A DNA stretch of 56,679 bases, from NCBI GenBank assembly GCA_001312505.1, contig BBDW01000018.1, forward strand, positions 1 through 56,679, in the 5' to 3' direction. Under the pieces are notes generated by a model that did no database searches, was not told the origin of the DNA, and saw nothing but the letters and a program-made list of their open reading frames with translations. Both the position numbers and the translations under genes were made by a program. Source of the stretch: Mediterraneibacter faecis JCM 15917. GTDB taxonomy: Bacteria; Bacillota; Clostridia; Lachnospirales; Lachnospiraceae. Below, piece by piece: positions 39,133 to 47,385 of this stretch. Position 1 is the first letter of the stretch. Every line of letters starts with the position of its first letter.

Positions 39133-39509
39133 TTATGAATAAATCATCTCATACAAAACAATTTCTTCTGCCCGGTTGTGGATATTATTACATCGTTGTA
39201 CCCATTCTATTTCTTGGATTCGCTTCAATTCCTCTGTCACACCCTCGGCGGCTTTCATCTGCTCCATGATGGTGTCTAACCGTTCCTGTGCCTGTTCATT
39301 CAGGTCTGCAAGATATGTCCACAATTCTCCGGTCAGTATCAATGTATTCAATCTGGCTGGGTGGACTTCCCTTAAATATTCTCGGTGCATCCGTCCGTAC
39401 TTTCCGATAGGGCGGTGTTCCTCCGGCAGTTTCAAGTCCGGGATGTAGTATCTCCGACAAGGATATAATCAATTCCGTTTTCCGTTATTCTTGGTTTCAA
39501 TTCGCTCAT
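39133..39509 (-). pseudogene. TnpV-family protein (IME1), frame-broken
   Basis: ATG 39509 after AGGAGG starts MSELKPRITENGIDYILVGD; one T is missing at about 39450 and the frame resumes YIPDLKLPEEHRPIGKYGRM. The tail EWVQRCNNIHNRAEEIVLYE is the TnpV signature. TnpV is carried by Tn4451-type elements; its role in them is unclear. IME2 carries a relative at 47041. Confidence 0.8.
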
Positions 39510-39741
39510 GTTCCTTACCTCCTGTGGAAGCAGGCTCGTCTGGTACTAACTCAATCACATCGGTAATCTCACAATTCAGCGTTTCGCAGATACGGGCTAA
39601 TGTATCCATGCTGATGTGCTTTCCCTCTTTGCTCATGTTGGCAATCATATTTGTTGTCATACCAGCGGCAAGCCTTAAATCCTCTTTTCTCATATCACGC
39701 TCTAACAATGTGTGCCAGAGTGGTTTATAGCTGATGTGCAT
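39469..39741 (-). CDS. XRE-family regulator at the right end of IME1
   Basis: A 90-residue protein from MHISYKPLWHTLLERDMRKE at 39741; HTH LRLAAGMTTNMIANMSKEGK, then LARICETLNCEITDVIELVP. It overlaps the TnpV start by 41 bp. A near-consensus leftward promoter (39808-39836) lies 67 bp upstream. It probably controls the recombination genes. Confidence 0.87.
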   Translation of the reverse strand: MHISYKPLWHTLLERDMRKEDLRLAAGMTTNMIANMSKEGKHISMDTLARICETLNCEITDVIELVPDEPASTGGKEHERIETKNNGKRN

Positions 39742-39807
39742 ATTGTTTTCCTGCCTTTCTATCCATACCACCGGGGGGGCGGCTGCCCCGGCAGGAACTT
39801 TTCTCTT

Positions 39808-39836
39808 ATTATAGCACCAATCTTGTGAAATCACAA
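39808..39836 (-). promoter_or_regulatory. Leftward sigma-A-type promoter of the XRE-TnpV pair
   Basis: On the minus strand TTGTGA (39836-39831), a 17-nt spacer and TATAAT (39813-39808). Between them TTGTGATTTCACAA is a 14-bp palindrome that could be the XRE operator. Confidence 0.75.
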
Positions 39837-39858
39837 TTTATTCTTGTAGCCTGCCGCT

Positions 39859-39876
39859 GATACCGTCTGGATTGTG
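39859..39876 (+). repeat. 18-bp inverted copy of the end of the small IME1 gene
   Basis: GATACCGTCTGGATTGTG is identical to the minus strand of 30050-30067, the codons for IPSGL(C) of the small gene next to the recombinase. Confidence 0.75.
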
Positions 39877-39899
39877 CTTTTCCTTTCTTTTTGTTCCCT

Positions 39900-40060
39900 T
39901 TAATTAGCCATGAACTGCTTCATGCCCTGGGACTTGGAGCCCGGGTTATCCGAGCCGTAGCCTCCAGCAGATTGACCACACCCCCCCATACGCCAAGGCC
40001 AGCGCCGAGAGCGATAACGAGGGTCTGTAAAGTGTCGATTGCAGATGAGAAAAATGCCAT
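39900..40060 (-). pseudogene. maff2, 5' part (split by IME1)
   Basis: GGAGG precedes ATG 40060: MAFFSSAIDTLQTLVIALGA, then GLGVW. A G7 run at about 39985 adds one glycine and one G is missing at about 39965 (GAGGCTAC for GAGGGCTAC). Restored it reads NPGSKSQGMKQFMA to the junction at 39907-39913, then stops in IME1 DNA. The C-terminal part is at 28171-28238. Confidence 0.85.
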
Positions 40061-40133
40061 ATAAGCCTCCATTTCTCCGGGATTTTTCCGGTAACAAAAA
40101 AGCCGCCCATGCAGGCGGCAGGTTACAAACTTC

Positions 40134-40148
40134 GGGACACTTTGTCTC
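40134..40148 (+). repeat. ICE palindrome site 12 (GGGACACTTTGTCTC)
   Basis: Copy 12, between maff2 and the virD4 stop codon; CTTC left, GAAA right. It is the only copy between the two IMEs, in the 1.1 kb of backbone that separates them. Confidence 0.85.
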
Positions 40149-40155
40149 GAAACAT

Positions 40156-41044
40156 TTATGCAAAGGCGTCTGGATCGTCGATGTCATCATAGTTGAGGAT
40201 GTCCTCGTCCTCTTCCGTGAGTGCATCGTCCGGCACAGTCACCTCATACATCGTACACGCCTCGTTCAGACCGGGCCGCCTGCGGCGGTTAATGAGCCTG
40301 TCGAGATCAAAAGCGTTTTTCTGTTTATCGGCCTCCGCCGTATAACGGTAGTTCGGATGCCGTTTCAGATCATACTTGGGAGAGAAGAACGGGGGGCAGG
40401 CCCCCCGAAGCTGCAAAATACATTTGTCTCCCGGCATGGTTGCAAGCTCGGCTGGGGGTCATCAGTTCCCGGCCCAGCCGCTGGGTATTTTGACTGTAGC
40501 TTTCCGACTGGCCACGGGAGCGGCTGTCGGTCTGCATACTGATTGTGGCTTTTCCCAGCCAGTTCTCGGATATTTCCTTGATGGTGCTGGCTTCGCGGCC
40601 ACCGAGGAACACCACGCTGTCCATGTTGCCGAGGATTGTCTCGGCGTGTTTATCGTAAATGGCCTTGCACTGCGCCAACTGCTGATACAGCAGGCAAAGA
40701 CTCACCTCACGGGAGCGGATAACCGCGACCAGCTTTTCGAGCTGGGGCACCTGTCCCGTGTTGGCTGCCTCATCCCACAACACCCGTACATGGTGCGGCA
40801 GGCGGCCACCGTGAACATTGTCCGCCCGTTCACACAGGAGGTTGAACATCTGCGAAAATGCAAGCGCCACTAAAAAGTTGTAGGTCTGCGTGGTATCGGA
40901 AATGATGAAGAATACCGCCGTTTTCCGATCTCCGATGCGGTCAAGCTCCAATTCGTCATAGGCCATGACTTCACGAAGCTGCGGGATGTCAAAGGGAGCC
41001 AGCCGCGCACCGCAGGAAATTAAAATGCTTTTTGCCGTCTTGCC
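40156..41044 (-). pseudogene. virD4: virD4/traG coupling ATPase, 3' part (split by IME2)
   Basis: The minus strand continues GKTAKSILISCGARLAPFDI, then PQLREVMAYDELELDRIGDR, the Walker B region HVRVLWDEAANTGQ and QQLAQCKAIYDKHAETILGN, and ends with an acidic tail (EEDEDILNYDDIDDPDAFA). The frame shifts at about 40455 (C5 for C4). Its 5' part is at 49368-50322. The T4CP brings relaxase-bound DNA to the channel and is essential for transfer, so the ICE and probably both IMEs depend on IME2 excision. Confidence 0.88.
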
Positions 41045-41088
41045 AGAGACGAAAAGTCAAGGACTTTTTCATCAAATTCAAGAAGAAG

Positions 41089-41247
41089 TCACATTTTGCG
41101 GACTTCTTCACGGAGCATACGCTTGATTTTGTCCTCCATCGTCTCTTTTGCGGTCTCGCTGAAATGGACACGGACGATATAGGTGGTCTTGCCGATCTGC
41201 TTTCTGACAGTCGGGCAAGTGGCGGTGTTGGTTGCGGTATTGTTCAT
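41089..41247 (-). CDS. TnpW-family protein (IME2)
   Basis: A 52-residue protein from ATG 41247 with AGGAGG upstream: MNNTATNTATCPTVRKQIGK, TTYIVRVHFSETAKETMEDK, then IKRMLREEVRKM. The IGKTTYIVRVHFSETAKET pattern matches TnpW of Tn4451-type elements. It lies 44 bp from the IME2 edge. Role in mobility unknown. Confidence 0.72.
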   Translation of the reverse strand: MNNTATNTATCPTVRKQIGKTTYIVRVHFSETAKETMEDKIKRMLREEVRKM

Positions 41248-41389
41248 TCAAAATCCTCCTGTAAATGAAAAATGCCCGGTGACTGTTCATCATCGGGCGG
41301 TGTCGGTATGAGGGAACAAGGCAAGGCGGCAACATTAAGGTATCTATAAAAACCTTGCCGTCTTTGCCACGCTTGCCGTGTTCCTGTTG

Positions 41390-42403
41390 TCAGTCTCGGA
41401 GATAGCAGACCCATGCTGTGCCGTCTTTCTCGGTCACAAGTCTGTCCCCGATACGGCTCTTTGCCGTTCTCATGGTGCGTGAGGAAATCCCACGCTCATT
41501 GACTGCCTTTTCCAGCTCTGCACTCGGCATACGCTTTCCGTTTGCAAGCAATTCCAGAATGAGCATTTGCGCCTGTGCGGTCTTGCTCTCGGTCTTTGCG
41601 GTGTCTGTCCCGGCAAGAAGCTCGTCAGCGGTAATGTCATAAGCCCCCCTATCCACTCAAAGCCTTTCTCGTCTCCCAGAGAAAAGGCAAGGGACTGTCC
41701 GGGCGGCGCAAGGGAGCTTTTCTCATGGATAAGTACCCTTGTTGTGGGGGGGCTGTCCTTCAGCTTGCCGATAAAGAGCAGACTGCGGACTGCCGCCGTA
41801 ATGTCGATAGACCCTAATCCCCCCCGGTAGGTGCTTTGCGTTCCTGCGGCTTTGTTGAGGTGTCCGATCAGCACGATAGCGCACCCGGTAGCCTGTGCAA
41901 TGTCTCCCAGACTGCGGAATATCGGGCGCACCTCGTTTGCCCGGTTCATGTCCACATCTGCGCCCAGAAACGCCTGTACCGGGTCAATGATAACCAGCCT
42001 TGCGTTGTTTTCCCGGATTGCCCTTGCTATGCGCTCATCGGCAAGGGTCAGCGGTGTGTCCCTATCGTCAATGACAAGCACTCTTTCAAGGTCTGCTTCC
42101 GCTTCCATCAGCCGGGGCTTGACGGTATCGCCCAGACCGTCCTCTGCGGTCTGGTAGATGATATTGAAAGGCTCAATTGTCTCCATACCGGGCAAAGGCT
42201 TTCGGTTGGTGCAAGCCGCCGCAAGACGCATGGCAAAGTAGGTCTTGCCCTCGCCGGGGGGGTTGCCTGTATGATGGTCAGCTTTCCAAAGGGAATATAC
42301 GGAAACCATAACCAATCCACGCTCGTAAGCTCACATCTGCCATACGGAGCATTGGGACAGGCTGGGCGGTGGGCAGCTCTCGCAGCGTGATTGTCTCGGC
42401 TAT
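41390..42403 (-). pseudogene. RepA-like AAA ATPase/helicase of IME2, frame-broken
   Basis: The RecA-like core has Walker A PGEGKTYFAMRLAAA, Walker B LVIIDPVQAFLGAD and the GCAIVLIGHLNKAAG motif, as in plasmid RepA helicases and their primase partners. The C-terminal wHTH-like part (MLILELLANGKRMPSAELEK) is in another frame after a C6 for C4 at about 41645. Upstream breaks lie at about 42330 and 42267. The start codon could not be fixed; it overlaps the toprim gene end. With that gene it should form the IME2 replication unit. Confidence 0.78.
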
Positions 42404-43280
42404 GAATTTGCGGCTGGGAATGTCCCTTGCTGACGGAGAACATCGTTCCAGTCTTTCCTTGCCGGGACAAGGCGAATGACGCGATCTCGCCGGGAATGTC
42501 CTGTGCCAGTCGGGTACAGGCTTCGCTTCCTGCGGTGTCGCTGTCAAGGCAGAGGAACACTTTTCGGGTGTCCTTGCGTTCAGAAAGGAAACGGTCAAGG
42601 GCTTTGCCCGAAACGCCGCCCAGGGCAAGATAATTTCTTGTCTGCCAATCCTGCGGATAAAGGCAGATAAACGATAACAGGTCTATCGGTGCTTCAAAGA
42701 CAAAGAGCTGGTTGCCGTTTCCCTCATAGCGGAACGGATAGGACTTGTCAGACCCGGTAATATCCTGTCTGAATGTGTCTGCCGTTCCTCGCACATGGGC
42801 GTATCTCGGTGTGCCGTTTCGGTCTCTGCCGACAAACACAACATTGTGCCGCTTTGCGTCCTCATAAATATCCCCCCCGGAAAGAAGAAAAGCCTCAACA
42901 AGCGTTTTGTTGAGACCCCCCCGGCTTTCGCAAAGATATTGAATTGCTCTGTCGGCTGTTCGGTTGTGCAAGGGCAAGTGGAACGCTGTGGGCGGTGTTG
43001 TGCTGGCTTCAGTCTGCCCCCCCTCGCCGCTTTCGCCGGTCAGGAGCTGGACGGCTTCGGGAAAGGACTTGCCGTAAAATTCCATGACGAAATCAATGGG
43101 ATAGCCGCCCTTGCTCTGGCTGTGGCGAAACCATTTGTTTCCCCCCCGGACGGTCAGGCTGTCATGTTCTTTCCAGCGGTATTCTCGTCCGCTTTTGATA
43201 AGCGTCTCTCCCTGTGTACGGAGAAAATCTTCCAGACTGACGACATTTGCCCGGTCAATCTGCGCTTGGGTGTAATTCAT
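42400..43280 (-). pseudogene. DUF3991/toprim primase-like protein of IME2, frame-broken at the end
   Basis: MNYTQAQIDRANVVSLEDFL starts at 43280; KWFRHSQSKGGYPIDFVMEF is the DUF3991-type zinc-free start, and LFVFEAPIDLLSFICLY plus KVFLCLDSDTAGSEACTRLA the toprim fold with its DxD. One A is missing at about 42444 (GGAAAGAC for GGAAAAGAC); restored it ends DWNDVLRQQGTFPAANS at 42400. Toprim proteins make primers or nick DNA; here it acts in IME2 replication. Confidence 0.82.
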
Positions 43281-44783
43281 CGGGATAGTTCCTCCTTTTT
43301 CTGTCGTGTTTGGGGTCGATTTTGGAGCTTTTGTTCCTCTGTGCGCTCGTTAAAACGGGCGGCAGTATCTACGCATGACTTGACCTTCCAAAGACGGTGT
43401 AAATCGTCTCTGACGGTCTTAAACTCGCCATAGGTGGTTTCGTGCGCCTGTTCCAGAGCGTCATACTCGTCGGACAGTTTTTTCATATCCACCTTGCCGT
43501 CCGGGAACTCCCCCCCGGTCAGCTTTCGTCTGGCGGCGTAGAACTGTATCAATTCCGCTTCATGCTCTGCCTTGTACTTGGCTCTGGGTTTCTCAAACTT
43601 GATTTTCTGCAAGCCGTCATAGACAGGCTTCAATCTCTGGAAAGCAGCAGAGCTGTCATAGAGCTGCTTAATTGCTTTCATTCGGGCGGTCTGTTCGTCC
43701 AGCGTTTTCTTCAAGCTCTCTGTGGCAGCACTGTGTTCGCTGACACGGCTTTCCAAATCTTCAAGGGAGTAAATGCCGTTTGCCCGGAGATAATTGAAAG
43801 TCTCGTTCATCTCTTTTAGGTTGCTGACCTTGCCTTTCTGCGAATATGCCCGGCTCTGCGCTGGGTGTAATAGGCGTTCAGCAGAGAAACAAGGTCGGGT
43901 GCTGCGGCTTGGCAAGCTCCGCTTTTGCTTCGGCAATCCAATCAAACAGGAGAGCGATTTTCTTCTTAATGTCCCGGATAACGGCATTGGTGGCTTTGAT
44001 CCAGCGGTTGAACTCGCCTTTCTCGGTGCGTATGCCTTTCTTCTCCATTGCCCGGACGGTTGCGCCTTCATGGATAGTGGGAAGTAAATCCACGCCTTGC
44101 CGTTCATAGCTGCGGTGGTCGATACGAACATCAATACCTTTTTCCGCAAACTTGGCATTGCACATCTCCGCCCACGCTTCACGCCAATGTTCCAGCGTTT
44201 CGGGACTGCCCCCCCAGTCGGTAGTGGGAACGGCGTTGAAAACAAACTCTCCGTTCTGGTCCCGGATACGGTTGCCGTCCTCGTCCAGCTCATACACCCG
44301 GCGTTGCTTTAGTCCCCATTTGCCGTTCTGCTCGATGGGGGGGCGGATAGGGCAAAGCACATGAAAATGCGGGTTTGGTATGCCGCCGTCCTCCCGGTCT
44401 GGCTGGTGTACGGCGAAGTCAACCACCATGCCACGGCTCACAAAGTTCTCCAACAAAAATTGCCTTGCAAGAGCGATGTTTTCCTCAAGGGAAAATTCAT
44501 TCTGCAAGGCAATGTCAAAGCTGTATGCAAGCTGGGCGTTCTTTCCACGCTCGGCTTTTTCCACGGCGTTCCATAGGGTCTGGCGGTCTGCGTATTCTGG
44601 CGGTGCATGGGACGGCAGGAGAATGTCGGAGCAGATCACGCCGCCCTTGCGGGTGTAGTCGCTGTATTCGCCGTAATACTCGCTATACAATCGCTCCCCC
44701 CCGGCACGGTAGGCGGCAGAAGCAATAGCGGACTGTCCTGCGCTTCGCTTAGTCTGCGTGACGCTCAGATGAAATAGTGCCAT
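43277..44783 (-). pseudogene. MobA/MobL-family relaxase of IME2, frame-broken
   Basis: MALFHLSVTQTKRSAGQSAI starts the MobA/MobL fold; ASAAYRAGGERLYSEYYGEY and the histidine motif NPHFHVLCPIRP are visible. After FLC at about 43878 the frame is lost (one C missing) and resumes with LLNAYYTQR and a helical tail to 43277. It should nick the oriT at 45983-46028. The start overlaps the DUF3847 stop by 35 bp. Confidence 0.85.
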
Positions 44784-45111
44784 CGGCTTTCAACTCCTTT
44801 TCTCTGTTCGCTTGGTTGGTGTGAGTAATCGCCATGTGACGGACGGCTCGCTGGACTTCGGACAGGGAAAAGATGTGTTCCATCAGCTCCGTCATTTCGG
44901 CACGGTTGAGATCTTTGACCTCCGGGGGGGCAAGGCTCTCAATCGTGCCGCCCAGATTGCAAAGACGATGGGTGCGCTTTTGTCTCTCGCCTTTCTCCAG
45001 ATACTTCTTTCTGTTCTCCAGACGCTCCAGCTTGTGCTGTTCCTGTGCAAGCTGTGTCTCGACCTGTTCCTTTTCGGCTCGGAGCTGTTCAAGGTTTTTC
45101 GGTTTTGCCAT
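44749..45111 (-). CDS. DUF3847-family mobilization accessory (IME2)
   Basis: A 120-residue protein: coiled coil EQLRAEKEQVETQLAQEQHK and the motif RQKRTHRLCNLGGTIESLAP. It is homologous to 35044-35343 of IME1 and directly precedes the relaxase. An extra proline comes from the G7 run at 44922. Relaxosome accessory by linkage. Confidence 0.86.
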   Translation of the reverse strand: MAKPKNLEQLRAEKEQVETQLAQEQHKLERLENRKKYLEKGERQKRTHRLCNLGGTIESLAPPEVKDLNRAEMTELMEHIFSLSEVQRAVRHMAITHTNQANREKELKADGTISSERHAD

Positions 45112-45144
45112 TTTTCGTGACCTCCTTTTTTGAAAATGGGGGAT

Positions 45145-45197
45145 AAAAAAAGACCGTCAACTTTTCGCAGATTGCGACCAGTCAACGGTCAGTTTTT
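45145..45197. terminator. Bidirectional terminator in IME2
   Basis: AAAAAGACCGT and ACGGTCAGTTTTT form the ends of an interrupted stem with flanking CAAC/GTCA pairs. It lies between the AT-rich membrane-protein gene and DUF3847. Confidence 0.65.
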
Positions 45198-45239
45198 CGG
45201 TATTCAGTTGTTGTGTTCAGTTCGGTAAATTGAAGTTGG

Positions 45240-45764
45240 TCAAAGTTGTTGGCGAAGATATTCCACAACATTTCCATTCGTATCATAGAAACAGATGTTT
45301 CCTACATTGAGGGGCAGGACAATGGCGAAAGGCTTGCCACTATCAATATCAATCACCTGAATGCCGTTGCCATCATCTACTTCAAGGCGAACAATATTTT
45401 GGGTATTCATTGAGATAAATGCCCTTTCGTTATTTCCCTCAACAACAAACTCTGCAATGTAATCATCAACCTCAACTATATCTCCACCACCACGGAAGAA
45501 ATATCCAAAAGACAAGCCAGGGCGATTTACATAGACAGAAAAAGTGTGGTCTGTCTTGTCCTGTGGGTAAGAAATAAATGCAGCCATTGTGTCGGAAATG
45601 CTTCCATCAACAATCCAATCATCCAAAATTTTTTGAGATTGGCGAATGTCTGCTTCTAAACTGTTTGCGGTTTTACCAATGTCATTGTTTGCATAAAGGA
45701 AACCGAAAACCAACACACAAGCCAAAATAACACCCAAGAGGATTATGGGTAATTTCTTTTTCAT
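45240..45764 (-). CDS. AT-rich membrane-anchored exported protein (IME2 cargo)
   Basis: A 174-residue protein from MKKKLPIILLGVILACVLVF (AAAGGAG upstream), one N-terminal signal-anchor, then an extracytoplasmic domain with SLEADIRQSQKILDDWIVDG and strand-rich GIQVIDIDSGKPFAIVLPLN. No family recognised. Composition is more AT-rich than the neighbours. It occupies a place beside the oriT-like block comparable to that of the unrelated lipoprotein in IME1. Confidence 0.75.
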   Translation of the reverse strand: MKKKLPIILLGVILACVLVFGFLYANNDIGKTANSLEADIRQSQKILDDWIVDGSISDTMAAFISYPQDKTDHTFSVYVNRPGLSFGYFFRGGGDIVEVDDYIAEFVVEGNNERAFISMNTQNIVRLEVDDGNGIQVIDIDSGKPFAIVLPLNVGNICFYDTNGNVVEYLRQQL

Positions 45765-45803
45765 AGAATCACACTCCTTTATCAAATTAAGATTCTTGAT
45801 TTT

Positions 45804-45859
45804 CAAACTTGCTGGCGGCGAACGGTTTGTCAAAACCGTTTGCGGACGGCAAGTCCACA
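45804..45859. other. Hairpin block conserved by shape in both IMEs (IME2 copy)
   Basis: CAAACTTG and GGCAAGTCCACA bracket a hairpin GAACGGTTT/AAACCGTT. The IME1 copy at 34824-34882 keeps the brackets and the fold but not the stem sequence. Confidence 0.5.
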
Positions 45860-45982
45860 GGGGGGGATAGCCGCTTTAGCGGCGCAAGGGGGTGTAGCCA
45901 CCTTGACGGAACGAAGTGACGCAACATTCTCGGTCATGCAGTTTTCTTCTGCTGACGGAGAATGAATCTCCGCAGGACGCAC

Positions 45983-46028
45983 TACTCTCGACAGAGAGTA
46001 TAGAAGTGCGCCCTTTAGTTCCTAAAGG
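45983..46028 (+). other. oriT: Candidate oriT of IME2 (MobQ-type nic region)
   Basis: TACTCTC and GAGAGTA form a 7-bp hairpin directly before TAGAAGTGCGCCCTTT, matching the MobQ nic consensus TAAGTGCGCCCT. CCTTTAG/CTAAAGG follows. The layout hairpin then GTGCGCCC is that of RSF1010 and pSK41-type origins. Confidence 0.75.
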
Positions 46029-46070
46029 GGGGGTTTGCTCCGGCTTAATTTCTCGACAAACTGCAATTAG

Positions 46071-46905
46071 TCATTTCAGTAAGTATTTTCCGAGTCCTAT
46101 CTGAATCAAATATAGGACAAGGATATGTGCTGGATAAAAAACATAGAAGAAGTATTTTAGCTTCAGTTTACCACGCTTTCCGTTGTATAGCAGAATAAGC
46201 AAGCAGGCAAGAAGCGTACATAAAGGCGGTTGATTCCCCGTTGCCCCCATGTAAGCCAAAAGGAACAGCAACACTTGATAGATTCGGTGATTACGGCAAA
46301 TATAAAATGCTGATATGAATAAGATCCCCCCCTGCATACCGTAGTCACAATGGATTCCTTCCGCAATGCCGGAAAAAAGCACTACACTGAGAACTTGCAG
46401 GACTGCTGATTTTATTCTATCCACCGGTAGGTCTGATTTACACGAAAATCTTTCAAGGCATACCAATGTCAATAAGCCTAAAAACAAGGTGAAAAATACA
46501 TTTTGATACTTCAAGTAAAACGGAAATGTATCTTCCATTCGTGAATACGCACTAAAGAAACCTATGTCAAATGGAACTTCCGAAATAAGGGCAAATGCAA
46601 GCATCAACCCAATATAGCGTTTTTTACTTCTTGTGTGTTGGAATCCTTCTGCCAGCAAAAAACAGAATAGCGGAAAAGCAATCGTCCCAATGCTTTGCAA
46701 ATCAAACCGTATGAAATAATCTATCTCTCGGAATCTCTCCCACGACATTTGCCCGTTATCTGCCATAGCCCCCCCAGTAGTTTGATAGCAGCCATTGCAG
46801 CACAATTTTACATAGATGGTCAATAAGCATTGTCAGTACAGCAATAACCTTTAGCGAATTTCCTGAGAGAAATTGAATGCGATTTATTTTCCTATCAAGG
46901 CTCAT
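46071..46905 (-). pseudogene. TraX-family membrane protein (IME2 cargo), frame-broken
   Basis: AGGAGG precedes ATG 46905, MSLDRKINRIQFLSGNSLKV, IAVLTMLIDHL. The frame is lost at the C7 run at about 46768 and resumes with MADNGQMSWERFREIDYFIR. Seven or more membrane helices and FPLFCFLLAEGFQHTRSKKR with YPAHILVLYLIQ match TraX, whose F-plasmid member acetylates pilin. In IMEs its substrate is unknown. Confidence 0.8.
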
Positions 46906-47006
46906 AAAGCAACCTCCTACCAACTTCCAATTCTACGATTTTTCGCATTCAAATTATACCATAAAACTCGTGAACAATTCTATCGCAACTTTGGAATATA
47001 TGAGAA

Positions 47007-47034
47007 AAGTCCGAACAGTTTTCTGCCCGGACTT
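47007..47034. terminator. Terminator hairpin between TraX and TnpV
   Basis: AAGTCCG and CGGACTT pair around a 14-nt loop just after the TnpV stop codon, with TTCC on the right side. Confidence 0.5.
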
Positions 47035-47040
47035 CCTCAC

Positions 47041-47385
47041 TCAATCATAAATCAATTCTGCTTTCACAATCTCCTCTGCCTGTGCCTTGCAAGCGTTCAT
47101 CTGCCGCACCCATTCCATTTGATTATCGGCTTTCAGTTGCTCAGTCACACCGTTTTGCTCTGCCAGTGACCGCACGATCAGCTCCATGCGGTTTCGTGCC
47201 GCTTCGTCAATCTCGGCACAATGTTCAAAGAGCTTGTCGGATAGCACCAGTTCATTGAACAGTATCGGGCGGTGCATTTCCAGATACGCCTTGCGAAGTC
47301 TGCCGTAGTGTCCGATGGGCTTGGTCTTGCGGATAACGATGTTCGGGATAAGATAATCGCCGTTCTGTGTGTAAGTGATATTCAT
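47041..47385 (-). CDS. TnpV-family protein (IME2)
   Basis: A 114-residue protein, MNITYTQNGDYLIPNIVIRK, with AGGAG upstream and the TnpV core GHYGRLRKAYLEMHRP and tail NQMEWVRQMNACKAQAEEIV. Its ATG overlaps the recombinase stop (ATGA), so the two are coupled. It is related to the broken IME1 gene at 39133. Confidence 0.87.
   Translation of the reverse strand: MNITYTQNGDYLIPNIVIRKTKPIGHYGRLRKAYLEMHRPILFNELVLSDKLFEHCAEIDEAARNRMELIVRSLAEQNGVTEQLKADNQMEWVRQMNACKAQAEEIVKAELIYD

Larger units (their letters stand above)
28239..39906. mobile_element. IME1, mobilizable element in maff2
   Basis: The element of 11.7 kb is flanked by GCCATGA and splits maff2 between the codons for QFMA and GGG. It carries, from the left, a large serine recombinase with a small partner, VapE-type and CHC2 primase-type replication proteins, MobA/MobL relaxase, lipoprotein, oriT-like site, DUF3847, RepA, XRE regulators, GNAT cargo and TnpV. 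It has no channel genes of its own, so it would need a helper ICE. None of the ICE palindromes occurs in it. Family knowledge: maff2 is a reported insertion site for such IMEs. Confidence 0.88.
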
